64,000 nt of DNA from an uncultured Mesonia sp. (lineage in GTDB: Bacteria > Bacteroidota > Bacteroidia > Flavobacteriales > Flavobacteriaceae): contig CATQIB010000022.1 of NCBI GenBank assembly GCA_958296185.1, forward strand, positions 51,497 through 115,496, read 5' to 3'. The notes below the pieces were generated by a model that saw nothing but the letters and a program-made list of their open reading frames with translations, ran no database searches and was not told the DNA's origin. The translations under genes and the position numbers were made by a program. This document shows positions 45,287 through 53,916 of this stretch, one piece after another; position 1 is the first letter of the stretch, and every line of letters starts with the position of its first letter.

Positions 45287-45367
45287 TTTTTGGTAGAACT
45301 ATAATACTATAAAGGAGAAACTAATATTATGATTTCTCCTTTTTTAATGCTTAAAAATAGTCTAAAA

Positions 45368-45407
45368 AAAAACCTTAAAGTTATATACCTTAAGGTTTGT
45401 TTTTTTG
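45368..45407 (-). terminator. Terminator after tRNA-Met
   Basis: On the minus strand AACCTTAAGG-TATATAA-CTTTAAGGTT forms a stem followed by T8; on the plus strand there is also a T run, so it may also terminate hisS transcripts. Confidence 0.7.
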
Positions 45408-45481
45408 TAGCGAGACCGAGATTTGAACTCGGGACCTCCGGGTTATGAATCCGACGCTCTAACCAACTGAGCTACCTCGCC
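45408..45481 (-). tRNA. tRNA-Met (CAT)
   Basis: Acceptor GGCGAGG against TCTCGCT, D-arm AGCTCAGTTGGTTAGAGC, anticodon loop ATTCATAAC (CAT), T-loop GAGTTCAAATCTC. It has the G-T first pair and lacks the three G-C pairs before the anticodon loop typical of initiators, so an elongator type is most likely; tRNA-Ile2 cannot be fully excluded by eye. Confidence 0.85.
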
Positions 45482-45608
45482 GTTTGCGGGTGCAAATATA
45501 TAATTATTTTACAATAACCCAAATATCTTTTGAAAAATAAAAGCAACTTTTTTTCATCGTTTTTTAATAAAGAATATATATATTGCCTCACAACTAAGAA
45601 TAATCGTT

Positions 45609-46004
45609 ATGGATAAAGTAAAATATGAAATGGAATTTCCAATACAAGCTTCACCGGCTTTATTGTATCAATATATATCAACTCCATCTGGTTTAAGCGA
45701 ATGGTTTGCCGATAATGTAAATTCTCGTGGCGAGGTTTATACCTTTATTTGGGAAGGCTCTGAAGAGAAGGCAAAATTGTTAAGTAAAAAGAGTGGAGAA
45801 AGAATTAAATTGCGATGGATGGAAGATGTAGAAAATGAGGATGCTTACTTCTTTGAAATGCGTATTCAAGTAGATGAAATCACCAAAGACGTATCTTTGA
45901 TGATTACTGATTTTGCCGAAGATGATGAGGATGAAATTAACGAAGGTAAAATGTTGTGGGAAAATATGATTTCAGACCTAAAACATGTTTTAGGATCGGC
46001 TTAA
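45609..46004 (+). CDS. START-like/SRPBCC domain protein
   Basis: A 131-residue protein of the SRPBCC (AHSA1/START-like) fold: YEMEFPIQASPALLYQYIST, PSGLSEWFADNV and a C-terminal amphipathic helix (MLWENMISDLKHVLGS). Such domains form a hydrophobic ligand pocket; the acidic tail (EDDEDEINEG) is typical of the Bacteroidota version. No signal peptide, cytoplasmic. It lies 51 bases upstream of the aminotransferase gene. The ligand is unknown. Confidence 0.82.
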   Translation: MDKVKYEMEFPIQASPALLYQYISTPSGLSEWFADNVNSRGEVYTFIWEGSEEKAKLLSKKSGERIKLRWMEDVENEDAYFFEMRIQVDEITKDVSLMITDFAEDDEDEINEGKMLWENMISDLKHVLGSA

Positions 46005-46055
46005 AAAACAATCAAAAATGTATATTTGCCTTGATTAATCAATCAAGGTTTTTTT

Positions 46056-46901
46056 ATGCTTAATTTTAACGGGGAACTCACACAATCTAAAGAAACAACT
46101 TTCTTGGCTCAAAATAGAGCTTTTCAATATGGCGATGGTGTTTTTGAAACGCTACGCGTACTTGGAGGTAAAATTGTTTTTTGGGAAGATCATTATTTTA
46201 GATTAATGGCTTCTATGCGTATTCTGCGTATGGAGATTCCTATGGATTTTTCACCCGAATTCCTAGAAGAAGAAATATTAAAAACCATTAAGGCTCAAGA
46301 AAATCCGCAAGCCAATTTCAGGGTTAAATTAGTTGTTTGCCGTAAACCTGGAGGCTATTATTTACCTCAAAATTTAGAGGTAGATTTTCTCATAACACTA
46401 ACCGAATTAGATCAGCCTTTTTACCTTTCAAATAACTTAACTTATAGAGTAGAGCTTTTTAAAGATCATTATATTACCTCAGGTCTTTTATCTAGTCTCA
46501 AGTCAACCAATAAAATAATCAATATTCTAGCCAGTATTTATGCCCAAGAAAATGATTATCAAAATTGTTTATTGCTTAATGAAAGCAAAATGGTAGTCGA
46601 AGCTGCCAATGCCAATCTTTTTTGGGTGAAGGGGAAGCAAATAAAAACACCGCCCGTAAGTGAAGGTTGCTTAAACGGTATTATTAGAAAAAAACTTATT
46701 GAGATTATTGAAAAATTACCGGCATACAATCTTGTAGAAGAAAAAATAAGTCCGTTTGATTTGCAAAAAGCAGACGAACTCTTTTTAACCAATAGCATTC
46801 AAGGAATACAATCTATAAGTGTTTACCGTAAGAAGCAATTTAAACATGCAGTAGCCGATGAGTTACGCGGTAAATTAAATGCATTAGCACGTTTAAGTTA
46901 G
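46056..46901 (+). CDS. Class IV PLP aminotransferase (branched-chain / PabC-like)
   Basis: A 281-residue fold-type IV PLP enzyme. The conserved RAFQYGDGVFETLRV (residues 22-36), LSSLKSTNKIINILA carrying the PLP lysine, MVVEAANANLFWVKG and LTNSIQGIQSIS define the class. Because pabB is at 29,088, a role as aminodeoxychorismate lyase is attractive, but branched-chain or D-amino-acid activity cannot be excluded. It overlaps the convergent YqgE gene by 4 bases. Confidence 0.85.
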   Translation: MLNFNGELTQSKETTFLAQNRAFQYGDGVFETLRVLGGKIVFWEDHYFRLMASMRILRMEIPMDFSPEFLEEEILKTIKAQENPQANFRVKLVVCRKPGGYYLPQNLEVDFLITLTELDQPFYLSNNLTYRVELFKDHYITSGLLSSLKSTNKIINILASIYAQENDYQNCLLLNESKMVVEAANANLFWVKGKQIKTPPVSEGCLNGIIRKKLIEIIEKLPAYNLVEEKISPFDLQKADELFLTNSIQGIQSISVYRKKQFKHAVADELRGKLNALARLS

Positions 46902-47458
46902 TTGTAATTAGGATTTTCGGGTGCATTAGCCCAGATTAAATAGTCACCTCCTAATTCTTGGAGCATTTCTTTCCAGTAATTTTCTTGATTGTGGGCCAAA
47001 AGATCATTCTTATTATATTGATGCACTGTAATCCAGTGGTTGGCTTTCATTTCTTCCTCTAATTGTTTGGCGGCCCAACCGGAGTAACCCAAAAAGAATT
47101 TTATATCTCGGGGTTTAATAAGGTTATTGCTGATGAGCTTTTTGACTGCTTGAAAATTACCACCCCAATAAATACCATTGCTTATTTCAATGCTATCGGG
47201 TATGAGATTGGGAATATGGTGAATAAAATACAGATTATCTTGCTCAACAGGTCCTCCGTTATAAACAGGAAAATCTTGTTTTAAGTCCGGAATTAAGTCG
47301 GTAAGTGTTAAGTTTAAATTTTTGTTCAGAATAAAACCCACCGCTCCTTGCTCGGTATAATCTGCTAAAAGAACTACAGAACGATTAAACGTGGCATCAC
47401 CAAATATAGTTGGTTCAGCAATTAGTAAAACGCCTTTATTGGGTTTTTCGTGTTTCAA
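46898..47458 (-). CDS. YqgE/AlgH family protein
   Basis: A 186-residue protein with the family signature KGVLLIAEPTIFGDATFNRS, EQGAVGFILNKNLNL, VYNGGPVEQDNLYFIH and FLGYSGWAAKQLEEE. The biochemical role of YqgE/AlgH is not established. It is convergent with the aminotransferase gene and followed on the other side by the HU gene, which has its own promoter. Confidence 0.92.
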   Translation of the reverse strand: MKHEKPNKGVLLIAEPTIFGDATFNRSVVLLADYTEQGAVGFILNKNLNLTLTDLIPDLKQDFPVYNGGPVEQDNLYFIHHIPNLIPDSIEISNGIYWGGNFQAVKKLISNNLIKPRDIKFFLGYSGWAAKQLEEEMKANHWITVHQYNKNDLLAHNQENYWKEMLQELGGDYLIWANAPENPNYN

Positions 47459-47507
47459 ATTGAATGATTTTAAATTAAAGCTATTAAAATAAATCCATAA
47501 AACAAAA

Positions 47508-47538
47508 AAAAGACCCTTAATTTAAGGGTCTTTTGTAT
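47508..47538. terminator. Terminator after the HU gene
   Basis: Stem AAAGACCC-TTAATTTAA-GGGTCTTT flanked by A and T runs, between the HU gene and the YqgE gene on the minus strand. Confidence 0.8.
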
Positions 47539-47557
47539 AATTTATCGACTAATTAAT

Positions 47558-47830
47558 TTAGTTAACCGATTTTTGTAAATCTGAACCCGCCTTAAATTTC
47601 ACTACATTTTTAGCAGCGATTTTGATGGTTTTACCAGTTTGTGGGTTTCTTCCTTCGCGAGCTGCTCTTTTACTTACAGACCAAGAACCAAAACCTACTA
47701 GAGAAACTCTATCTCCTTTTTTAAGAGCTCCCTCAATGTTTTCTAAAAAAGATTCTAAGGCTTTCTTTGCTGCTGCTTTTGAGATTCCAGCATCTTCTGC
47801 CATAGAATCAATTAAATTTGTTTTGTTCAT
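47558..47830 (-). CDS. hup: HU-family DNA-binding protein
   Basis: A 90-residue nucleoid protein: NKTNLIDSMAEDAGISKAAA, GDRVSLVGFGSWSVSKRAAR, then the DNA-wrapping arm EGRNPQTGKTIKIAAKN with the intercalating proline, and VVKFKAGSDLQKSVN. A dimer that bends DNA and could assist recombination. Full length. Confidence 0.96.
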   Translation of the reverse strand: MNKTNLIDSMAEDAGISKAAAKKALESFLENIEGALKKGDRVSLVGFGSWSVSKRAAREGRNPQTGKTIKIAAKNVVKFKAGSDLQKSVN

Positions 47831-47879
47831 AATTTTGTTTTTTAAAATTAATGTTGGTTAAACGATTATGTATTCTTTA

Positions 47880-47909
47880 CAAATTTAATAGCTTTTCGCT
47901 TCTATGCAA
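47880..47909 (-). promoter_or_regulatory. Promoter of the HU gene
   Basis: On the minus strand TTG (47909-47907), 19 bases, TAAATTTG (47887-47880): exact TTG-N19-TAnnTTTG, 49 bases upstream of the start codon. Confidence 0.72.
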
Positions 47910-48014
47910 GGCTTAGCAAGGGAAATACATTAAATTGTTGATAACTACGCCAAATTGTTAATAAAAATACTTGAAAATATCAAATATTTGCTAAGCTTAG
48001 TAAATTTAAGGGTT

Positions 48015-48965
48015 TCAAGACAATTGTATTTCTTTATCTAAATTAAATCCGTTAAGAAAATCAATCGCATTCATTTTTCTTTTCCCTTGTAGTTGCAGAC
48101 TTATTATTTCAATCGATTGGGTTTGAGTACTTACCAAAAGCCTGTTATTTTCTTTGAATAAGGTACCTGGCGGCCTTTTTGATGATAAATCGGTTTTTTT
48201 CGCTTTAAACACCTTTAACCGTAGCTTTTCTTCCTCGTTATTGTTTAAATAAGTATATGCTACAGGAAAGGGAGACAGGCCACGAATGAAATTATATATT
48301 TTTTCTGCCGGTTGTTGCCAATCAATTTTTGTGTTTTCGGCGTTAAATTTATGGGCTGTTTTTAAATCTTCACTTTTGGGTTGTTGTACGGGTTTTGCTC
48401 TGTCCTTAGCTATTAGTTCTAAGGTTTCCAATACGGTTTCGGCTCCCAAATGCATGAGACGATCATGTAAATCGCCTGCACTTTCATGTGGATCTATGCT
48501 GGTCTTCTTTTGCAAAAGAATTGCTCCGGTATCTATTTTTTCGTCTAAGAAAAAGGTAGTTACTCCGGTTTGTGTTTCTCCGTTTATAATGGCCCAATTT
48601 ATAGGAGCTGCACCACGGTATTGAGGAAGAAGCGAGGCGTGTAAATTAAAAGTGCCGAGAGGAGGGAGTGACCAAATACGTTTGGGTAGCATTCTAAAAG
48701 CCACAACCACAATGACATCTGGTTGTAAGGCCTGTAGTTCTTGGTAAAAAACATCAGACTTAAGGTTGGTGGGCTGTAAGATAGGAATACTCGTTTCTAG
48801 CGTGTAGGTTTTAACAGCCGATTGATGAATTTTTCGCCCTCTACCCGCGGGTTTGTCTGGTGCGGTGATCACACCAACAATTTGATGTTTAGCTTTGATC
48901 ATTCGGTCTAAAATGGATACGGCAAAATCGGGCGTACCCATAAATACAATTCTAAGTGACTTCAT
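48015..48965 (-). CDS. fmt: Methionyl-tRNA formyltransferase
   Basis: A 316-residue enzyme that formylates initiator Met-tRNA. RIVFMGTPDFAVSILDRM at the N-terminus, the folate-binding NLHASLLPQYRGAAPINWAI with catalytic His, and GVTTFFLDEKIDTGAILLQK are diagnostic, and a C-terminal tRNA-binding domain follows from about 210. It overlaps the end of recQ by 4 bases, so the two are translationally coupled. Confidence 0.96.
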   Translation of the reverse strand: MKSLRIVFMGTPDFAVSILDRMIKAKHQIVGVITAPDKPAGRGRKIHQSAVKTYTLETSIPILQPTNLKSDVFYQELQALQPDVIVVVAFRMLPKRIWSLPPLGTFNLHASLLPQYRGAAPINWAIINGETQTGVTTFFLDEKIDTGAILLQKKTSIDPHESAGDLHDRLMHLGAETVLETLELIAKDRAKPVQQPKSEDLKTAHKFNAENTKIDWQQPAEKIYNFIRGLSPFPVAYTYLNNNEEEKLRLKVFKAKKTDLSSKRPPGTLFKENNRLLVSTQTQSIEIISLQLQGKRKMNAIDFLNGFNLDKEIQLS

Positions 48966-50866
48966 TTCTTTAAACGGATTATATCGTGACTAGATTTTTC
49001 TATTATTTTCTTTTCATGCATTAAACGCAAAGTATATAAAGCATCTGCTTCGCTAAAAGGCGCGTTTAACACAAGCTCTTTTAAGTTGGTAGGTGTTTGT
49101 TCTAAAACCTGGCAAAAGTAAGTTTTAATTTCTTTTAAATTTCCCTTTGTTTGGGCTGTTTTCTTTTGATTTAGACACCAGCTGCATTGTCCGCAGGCTT
49201 TGGTTTTCTTTTCATCAAAATAGTGCAGAAGTTGGATAACTAAACAATTGTCCTGTGAAAGTACGTAGTCTTCAACTGCTTTTATTTTTAACTCCTTATT
49301 TTCTTTTTGAGCACGAATATATTTTGCAAAAGGGTTAATGCTGCGCTCGTCTTCTCGCGGTACCAAAAAGGTAAGCGTAGTATCTTGATTTTTATGACTT
49401 AAGTCGATAAGTTCTTGATTGGCCAACTCTTGTAATTGTTCAATAATCTTTGCTTTATCTAAACCGGTTTTTTCTGATAGGCGCTCTAGAGGTACTTCTT
49501 TTTTAAATTCGAAAAAGCCACCTTGAATTCTAAATAAATTTTCTAGTAAAAAAGAATAACGGCGATGCCTCTCCAGAAATGTAAAAAGTTGCTTGCTGTT
49601 AATTAAAAATTGAAGTGCCGTTTTTTGCGAATATTCGCCAGCAAAAGTAAGTATTCCTAAACGCTCTAGGGTATTTAATGCTAAGTAGGTCTTTTGGGTG
49701 TTTAATTGATATTTTTTGCAAAAATTAAAAAAACTAAAATTATAGGTTTCATTTAATCCTTCACCAAAAGCAATACTAAACATGGTGTTTAGCTTTTTAT
49801 AAACATGTTTTATTTCTTTTACGCTAGGTAGGGGAAGCAAAAATTGATTTTTTAGTAAAGTAAAATCACTATCGTTATAGAGAATTATAGCCCGAGCGGG
49901 CAGTCCATCTCTTCCGGCTCGACCGGCTTCTTGATAATAACTTTCTAAAGATTCGGGTAAATGAAAATGAATCACATGTCTTACATTAGCCTTATCTATA
50001 CCCATGCCAAAAGCTGTAGTGGCTACAATAATTTGCAGTTTTTCTTTTTGCCAATCGGTTAAAATATTTTCTTTTTCTTGACTAGGTAAACCTCCATGAA
50101 AAGCTTGCGCTGAAATATTTTGTGTTTTTAAAAATTGGGCTAGCTCTAAAGAAGTTTTACGGTTTCTAACGTAAATAATCCCTAATTCCTTGTACTTTTT
50201 AAAATACCATTGCAAATAATAACGTTTGTCTTCATAAGGTTTAACCACAAACTGAATATTGGGACGCTCGTAACTTTGCCTAAAAATAAACGGCTTCTCA
50301 AGTGCCAGCTGTTCAACAATATCCTTTTCAACTTTTTTTGTCGCCGTGGCAGTGAGGGCAATTACAGATATACCTGGCAGATAGTTTCTAAGTTGGTTTA
50401 TGTTTCTAAAAGCCGGCCTAAAATCATGCCCCCAAGAAGAAATGCAGTGCGCTTCGTCTACAGCAATAAAAGAAACCTTCATTTGTTGAATTCGTTCTAA
50501 AATAAGATTTTGCTGTAAGCGCTCTGGCGATAGGTACAAGAACTTATAATGCCCGTAAATGCAGTTATCGAGCGTGCGGTTTATATCGTCATAGCTCATA
50601 CCGCTTTTGAGTTGAAGTGCTTTAATTCCTTTTTTAGTTAAACTTTCAACTTGGTCTTGCATTAGAGCCAGAAGTGGCGAAATAACAATACAAATACCTT
50701 CTTGGTAAATACCTGGTAATTGAAAGCATAAAGATTTACCTCCGCCTGTAGGTAATAGTGCTAAACTATCTTGCCCTGCAAGAACTGCATCAATCAGCTC
50801 TTTTTGTCCTGGTCTAAACGCAGAATACCCCCAGTGTTTCTTTAGTAAATCTTTGATCTTAGTCAT
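48962..50866 (-). CDS. recQ: RecQ-family ATP-dependent DNA helicase
   Basis: A 634-residue 3'-5' helicase. Motif 0 GYSAFRPGQ, Walker A LLPTGGGKSLCFQLP, Walker B AVDEAHCISSWGHDFRP with the RecQ aromatic-rich loop, motif VI YYQEAGRAGRDG, then a zinc site (CGQCSWC) within a reduced RQC region. No HRDC domain is obvious, matching the shorter second RecQ type of Bacteroidota. Repair of stalled forks and recombination intermediates. Confidence 0.93.
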   Translation of the reverse strand: MTKIKDLLKKHWGYSAFRPGQKELIDAVLAGQDSLALLPTGGGKSLCFQLPGIYQEGICIVISPLLALMQDQVESLTKKGIKALQLKSGMSYDDINRTLDNCIYGHYKFLYLSPERLQQNLILERIQQMKVSFIAVDEAHCISSWGHDFRPAFRNINQLRNYLPGISVIALTATATKKVEKDIVEQLALEKPFIFRQSYERPNIQFVVKPYEDKRYYLQWYFKKYKELGIIYVRNRKTSLELAQFLKTQNISAQAFHGGLPSQEKENILTDWQKEKLQIIVATTAFGMGIDKANVRHVIHFHLPESLESYYQEAGRAGRDGLPARAIILYNDSDFTLLKNQFLLPLPSVKEIKHVYKKLNTMFSIAFGEGLNETYNFSFFNFCKKYQLNTQKTYLALNTLERLGILTFAGEYSQKTALQFLINSKQLFTFLERHRRYSFLLENLFRIQGGFFEFKKEVPLERLSEKTGLDKAKIIEQLQELANQELIDLSHKNQDTTLTFLVPREDERSINPFAKYIRAQKENKELKIKAVEDYVLSQDNCLVIQLLHYFDEKKTKACGQCSWCLNQKKTAQTKGNLKEIKTYFCQVLEQTPTNLKELVLNAPFSEADALYTLRLMHEKKIIEKSSHDIIRLKK

Positions 50867-50878
50867 AAAGAGATTGAG

Positions 50879-51406
50879 TTAACAATGACTCAAAATAAAA
50901 TTAACCCGATTTGCCACATTGTCTTGGGGTACAGCAATTAAATCATAACCTAAATTGCGATAGGTTTGCTCTAGAAAGGCTTGAATTTCTTTTGCTTCTG
51001 TTCTGTTTTCATAACGCTCGTTGTCTCCAACATATATATCTTCCCAAAATGGAAACAGAAAAACCAAATCATAACGGTATTGTAAATTGGCTTCTTTGAA
51101 ATAAGTAGGATAGGTGTCTTTTTTATAATCCAGGTAGGCCGTAACATCGGGAATACCACGGTCTATAAAAACTGTACCTTCCTGCATTTCAGCTTTTTTA
51201 AACTGATTGATGCGTCCTTCTAAAAGTCGCTGGCTAAACAGTAGCGGATCGGTTAAAAACAATTGTTCTATTCCGTTTTTCTGTGCATCTAAAATAACCT
51301 CTCTAGAAATTTCTGGATAACATGTGTAACCTTCCTTTTCTAAAGCTTTTAAAGTTGTAGATTTGCCCGTACCTGGTCCGCCAATAATCAATACCTTTTT
51401 ACCCAT
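50879..51406 (-). CDS. P-loop ATPase, NadR/AAA_28-like
   Basis: A 175-residue nucleotide-binding protein: Walker A GGPGTGKSTT at residues 8-17, then CYPEISREVILDAQ, FIDRGIPDVTAYLDY and FWEDIYVGDNERYENRTEA, the pattern of small NadR-like or AAA_28 kinases. The substrate is unknown. It sits 12 bases upstream of recQ on the same strand and is probably co-transcribed with recQ and fmt. Confidence 0.78.
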   Translation of the reverse strand: MGKKVLIIGGPGTGKSTTLKALEKEGYTCYPEISREVILDAQKNGIEQLFLTDPLLFSQRLLEGRINQFKKAEMQEGTVFIDRGIPDVTAYLDYKKDTYPTYFKEANLQYRYDLVFLFPFWEDIYVGDNERYENRTEAKEIQAFLEQTYRNLGYDLIAVPQDNVANRVNFILSHC

Positions 51407-51493
51407 TTTTAATTGATTTTGTTTTTTACGTTTGGCAAGTTAAAAAAATGCATCAATAAGCTTATATTTGTTGCAAAAAGATAAACAAATTTT

Positions 51494-51784
51494 ATGAGTA
51501 AAGAAAATGCCGAGGCTTTTTATAAGAAGTTAAAAATCAAATTAAAAGATACGAGTAATTGGCCTTCAAAATATTTGTATAAGTTTATTGTTCCTTCTAA
51601 TCCGCAAAAAATTAAGCAGGTAGAAGATATCTTTGATAATATGGGGGCGGTTATTCAAACCAAAACCTCTTCTAAAGGTACCTATACTTCGGTTTCTGTA
51701 AATGTAGTCATGGCTAGCCCTGATACTGTAATTGAAAAATACAAAGAAGTAGGCAATAAAGTAGAAGGGGTAATTTCTTTATAA
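51494..51784 (+). CDS. DUF493 (YbeD-like) family protein
   Basis: A 96-residue protein: YKFIVPSNPQKIKQVEDIFD, TKTSSKGTYTSVSVNVVMAS, DTVIEKYKEVGNKVEGVISL. It matches the ferredoxin-like ACT-type fold of DUF493/YbeD, thought to be a small regulatory domain. A TATATTTG box at 51463-51470 is a plausible -7 element 24 bases before the start. Confidence 0.85.
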   Translation: MSKENAEAFYKKLKIKLKDTSNWPSKYLYKFIVPSNPQKIKQVEDIFDNMGAVIQTKTSSKGTYTSVSVNVVMASPDTVIEKYKEVGNKVEGVISL

Positions 51785-51883
51785 TTTTTTCACTTTACAT
51801 AAGTAGACTTATAAATATTTATTATTTTGCAAACGGAGTCAAGTAAACGAATGGCTCTTATCACCTTATTATAATTTTCGATT

Positions 51884-52528
51884 TTGACATACGATTTAGA
51901 ATACAATTCAGAGAGAACTACCTTGCATATTCCCGAATATGGTAGACATATTCAGAAAATGGTTGAATATGCGGTTAGCATTAAAGACGATGAAGAACGC
52001 AATAAAGTGGCTAAATCTATTATAGCCGTAATGGGTAATTTAAATCCGCATCTTCGCGATGTACCTGACTTTCAACATAAGCTTTGGGATCAATTATTTA
52101 TTATTAGCGATTTTAAACTAGAAGTAGACTCGCCATATCCTAAGCCTTCGCGAGAAATGCTAGAAGAGTCACCTGCGCCTTTAGATTATCCGCAAAACCA
52201 TCCTAAGTACAGGTTTTATGGAAACAATATTAAGCGCATGATTGATGCAGCTTTAAAGTTTGAAGAAGGAGCTTTAAAAGAAGCGCTTATTTTCAATATT
52301 GCTAACCATATGAAAAAGTGTTATTTAAACTGGAATAGAGATACGGTAGAAGATAAAGTAATTTTTGATCATTTGTTTGAACTCAGCAATGGCCAAATTA
52401 ATTTAAATAAAAAAGAAGAAGACTTAGCAGAAGCTTCAGACTTAATTAAAGGCAATAATAAAAAGCAATACAATAAAAGCAAGTCTAAAAAGAATTACCG
52501 CAACAATAAGGGCAGAAAAAGATACTAA
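51884..52528 (+). CDS. DUF4290 family protein
   Basis: A 214-residue Bacteroidota-specific protein (YNSERTTLHIPEYGRHIQKM, GNLNPHLRDVPDFQHKLWDQ, FYGNNIKRMIDAAL) with a highly basic lysine/asparagine-rich tail (about 195-214). The start is a TTG; no ATG is in reach. It lies 2 bases before murA. The function is unknown; constant linkage with murA hints at an envelope or division role. Confidence 0.85.
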   Translation: MTYDLEYNSERTTLHIPEYGRHIQKMVEYAVSIKDDEERNKVAKSIIAVMGNLNPHLRDVPDFQHKLWDQLFIISDFKLEVDSPYPKPSREMLEESPAPLDYPQNHPKYRFYGNNIKRMIDAALKFEEGALKEALIFNIANHMKKCYLNWNRDTVEDKVIFDHLFELSNGQINLNKKEEDLAEASDLIKGNNKKQYNKSKSKKNYRNNKGRKRY

Positions 52529-52530
52529 AC

Positions 52531-53841
52531 ATGGCAACTTTTCAAATAGAAGGGGGTATTCCTTTAAAAGGAGAAATTCAACCCCAAGGTGCTAAAAACG
52601 AGGCATTGCAAATTTTATGTGCTGTTTTATTAACCAAAGAAGAGGTAAGGATAGATAATATCCCAGATATTGTAGATGTAAATAAACTAATCGACATTTT
52701 AAGTAATCTAGGAGTTAAAATCCGTAAAAACGGAAAGGGTAGCTATTCTTTTATTAGCGATGACTTACAACTAGATTATTTAGAGAGCGAATTATTTAAG
52801 AAAGAGGGTTCTAGCTTACGCGGATCGATTATGATCGTGGGACCTTTATTGGCTAGATTTGGTAAAGGGTATATTCCTAGACCTGGAGGGGATAAGATAG
52901 GAAGACGTAGATTAGACACTCACTTTGAGGGATTTATTAAACTAGGAGCTAAATTTAGGTATAACAAAGAAGAACGCTTTTATGGTGTTGAGGCACCAAA
53001 TGGTTTAACCGGAACTTACATGCTTTTAGAAGAAGCTTCGGTAACGGGAACAGCAAATATTGTGATGGCTGCCGTAATGGCAAAAGGTAAAACTACCATT
53101 TATAATGCAGCTTGTGAGCCTTACATTCAACAACTTTGCTCTATGTTGGTGGCAATGGGGGCTAAAATAAAAGGGATTGGTTCTAACTTATTGGAAATAG
53201 ACGGAGTCGAAGAACTACACGGTTGTACGCATAGCATTCTTCCCGATATGATTGAAATAGGATCTTGGATAGGATTAGCGGCAATGACGAAAAGCGAAAT
53301 TACCATTAAAAATGTAAGCTGGAAACACCTAGGCCTAATACCATCTACCTTTGCTAAACTTGGTATTCAAATTGAAAAGCGAGGAGACGATATGTTTATC
53401 CCCGCTCACCGCGACGGGTACGAGGTTCAAAGCTTTATTGACGGGTCTATTATGAATATTAGCGATGCACCATGGCCCGGATTTACACCCGATTTATTGA
53501 GTATTATGTTGGTGGTGGCCACGCAAGCTAGAGGTAGTGTTTTAATTCACCAGAAAATGTTTGAGAGTAGGTTATTTTTTGTGGATAAATTGATTGATAT
53601 GGGGGCGAAGATAATCTTGTGTGATCCGCATCGCGCTACTATAATTGGGCATGATTTTAAATCTCAATTAAAAGCCACCGTTATGAGTAGTCCAGATATT
53701 AGAGCTGGTATTTCCCTGCTAATCGCAGCCTTGTCAGCGAAGGGTACATCGACAATTCATAATATTGAACAAATAGATCGTGGTTATGAAAATATTGATG
53801 GTAGATTAAAAGCCCTTGGAGCAAAAATCACTCGGATATAA
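52531..53841 (+). CDS. murA: UDP-N-acetylglucosamine 1-carboxyvinyltransferase
   Basis: A 436-residue enzyme for the first committed step of peptidoglycan synthesis, enolpyruvyl transfer from PEP to UDP-GlcNAc. The substrate Lys and Asn lie in PQGAKNEALQ (about 18-27). The active-site loop reads PRPGGDKIGRRRLDTH, with Asp121 where most MurA enzymes have the fosfomycin-reactive Cys. AALSAKGTSTIHNIEQIDRG is the C-terminal signature. Follows DUF4290 and ends at a terminator. Confidence 0.95.
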   Translation: MATFQIEGGIPLKGEIQPQGAKNEALQILCAVLLTKEEVRIDNIPDIVDVNKLIDILSNLGVKIRKNGKGSYSFISDDLQLDYLESELFKKEGSSLRGSIMIVGPLLARFGKGYIPRPGGDKIGRRRLDTHFEGFIKLGAKFRYNKEERFYGVEAPNGLTGTYMLLEEASVTGTANIVMAAVMAKGKTTIYNAACEPYIQQLCSMLVAMGAKIKGIGSNLLEIDGVEELHGCTHSILPDMIEIGSWIGLAAMTKSEITIKNVSWKHLGLIPSTFAKLGIQIEKRGDDMFIPAHRDGYEVQSFIDGSIMNISDAPWPGFTPDLLSIMLVVATQARGSVLIHQKMFESRLFFVDKLIDMGAKIILCDPHRATIIGHDFKSQLKATVMSSPDIRAGISLLIAALSAKGTSTIHNIEQIDRGYENIDGRLKALGAKITRI

Positions 53842-53858
53842 TTTTTAGGATAGTACTA

Positions 53859-53893
53859 AAAAAGCCGTTTGTATTTTTAAACGGCTTTTTTAT
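53859..53893. terminator. Terminator after murA
   Basis: Stem AAAAAGCCGTTT-GTATTTTT-AAACGGCTTTTT between convergent murA and the following gene; A and T runs allow both directions. Confidence 0.85.
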
Positions 53894-53916
53894 TTTAATA
53901 TTCTTAATAATTAATT

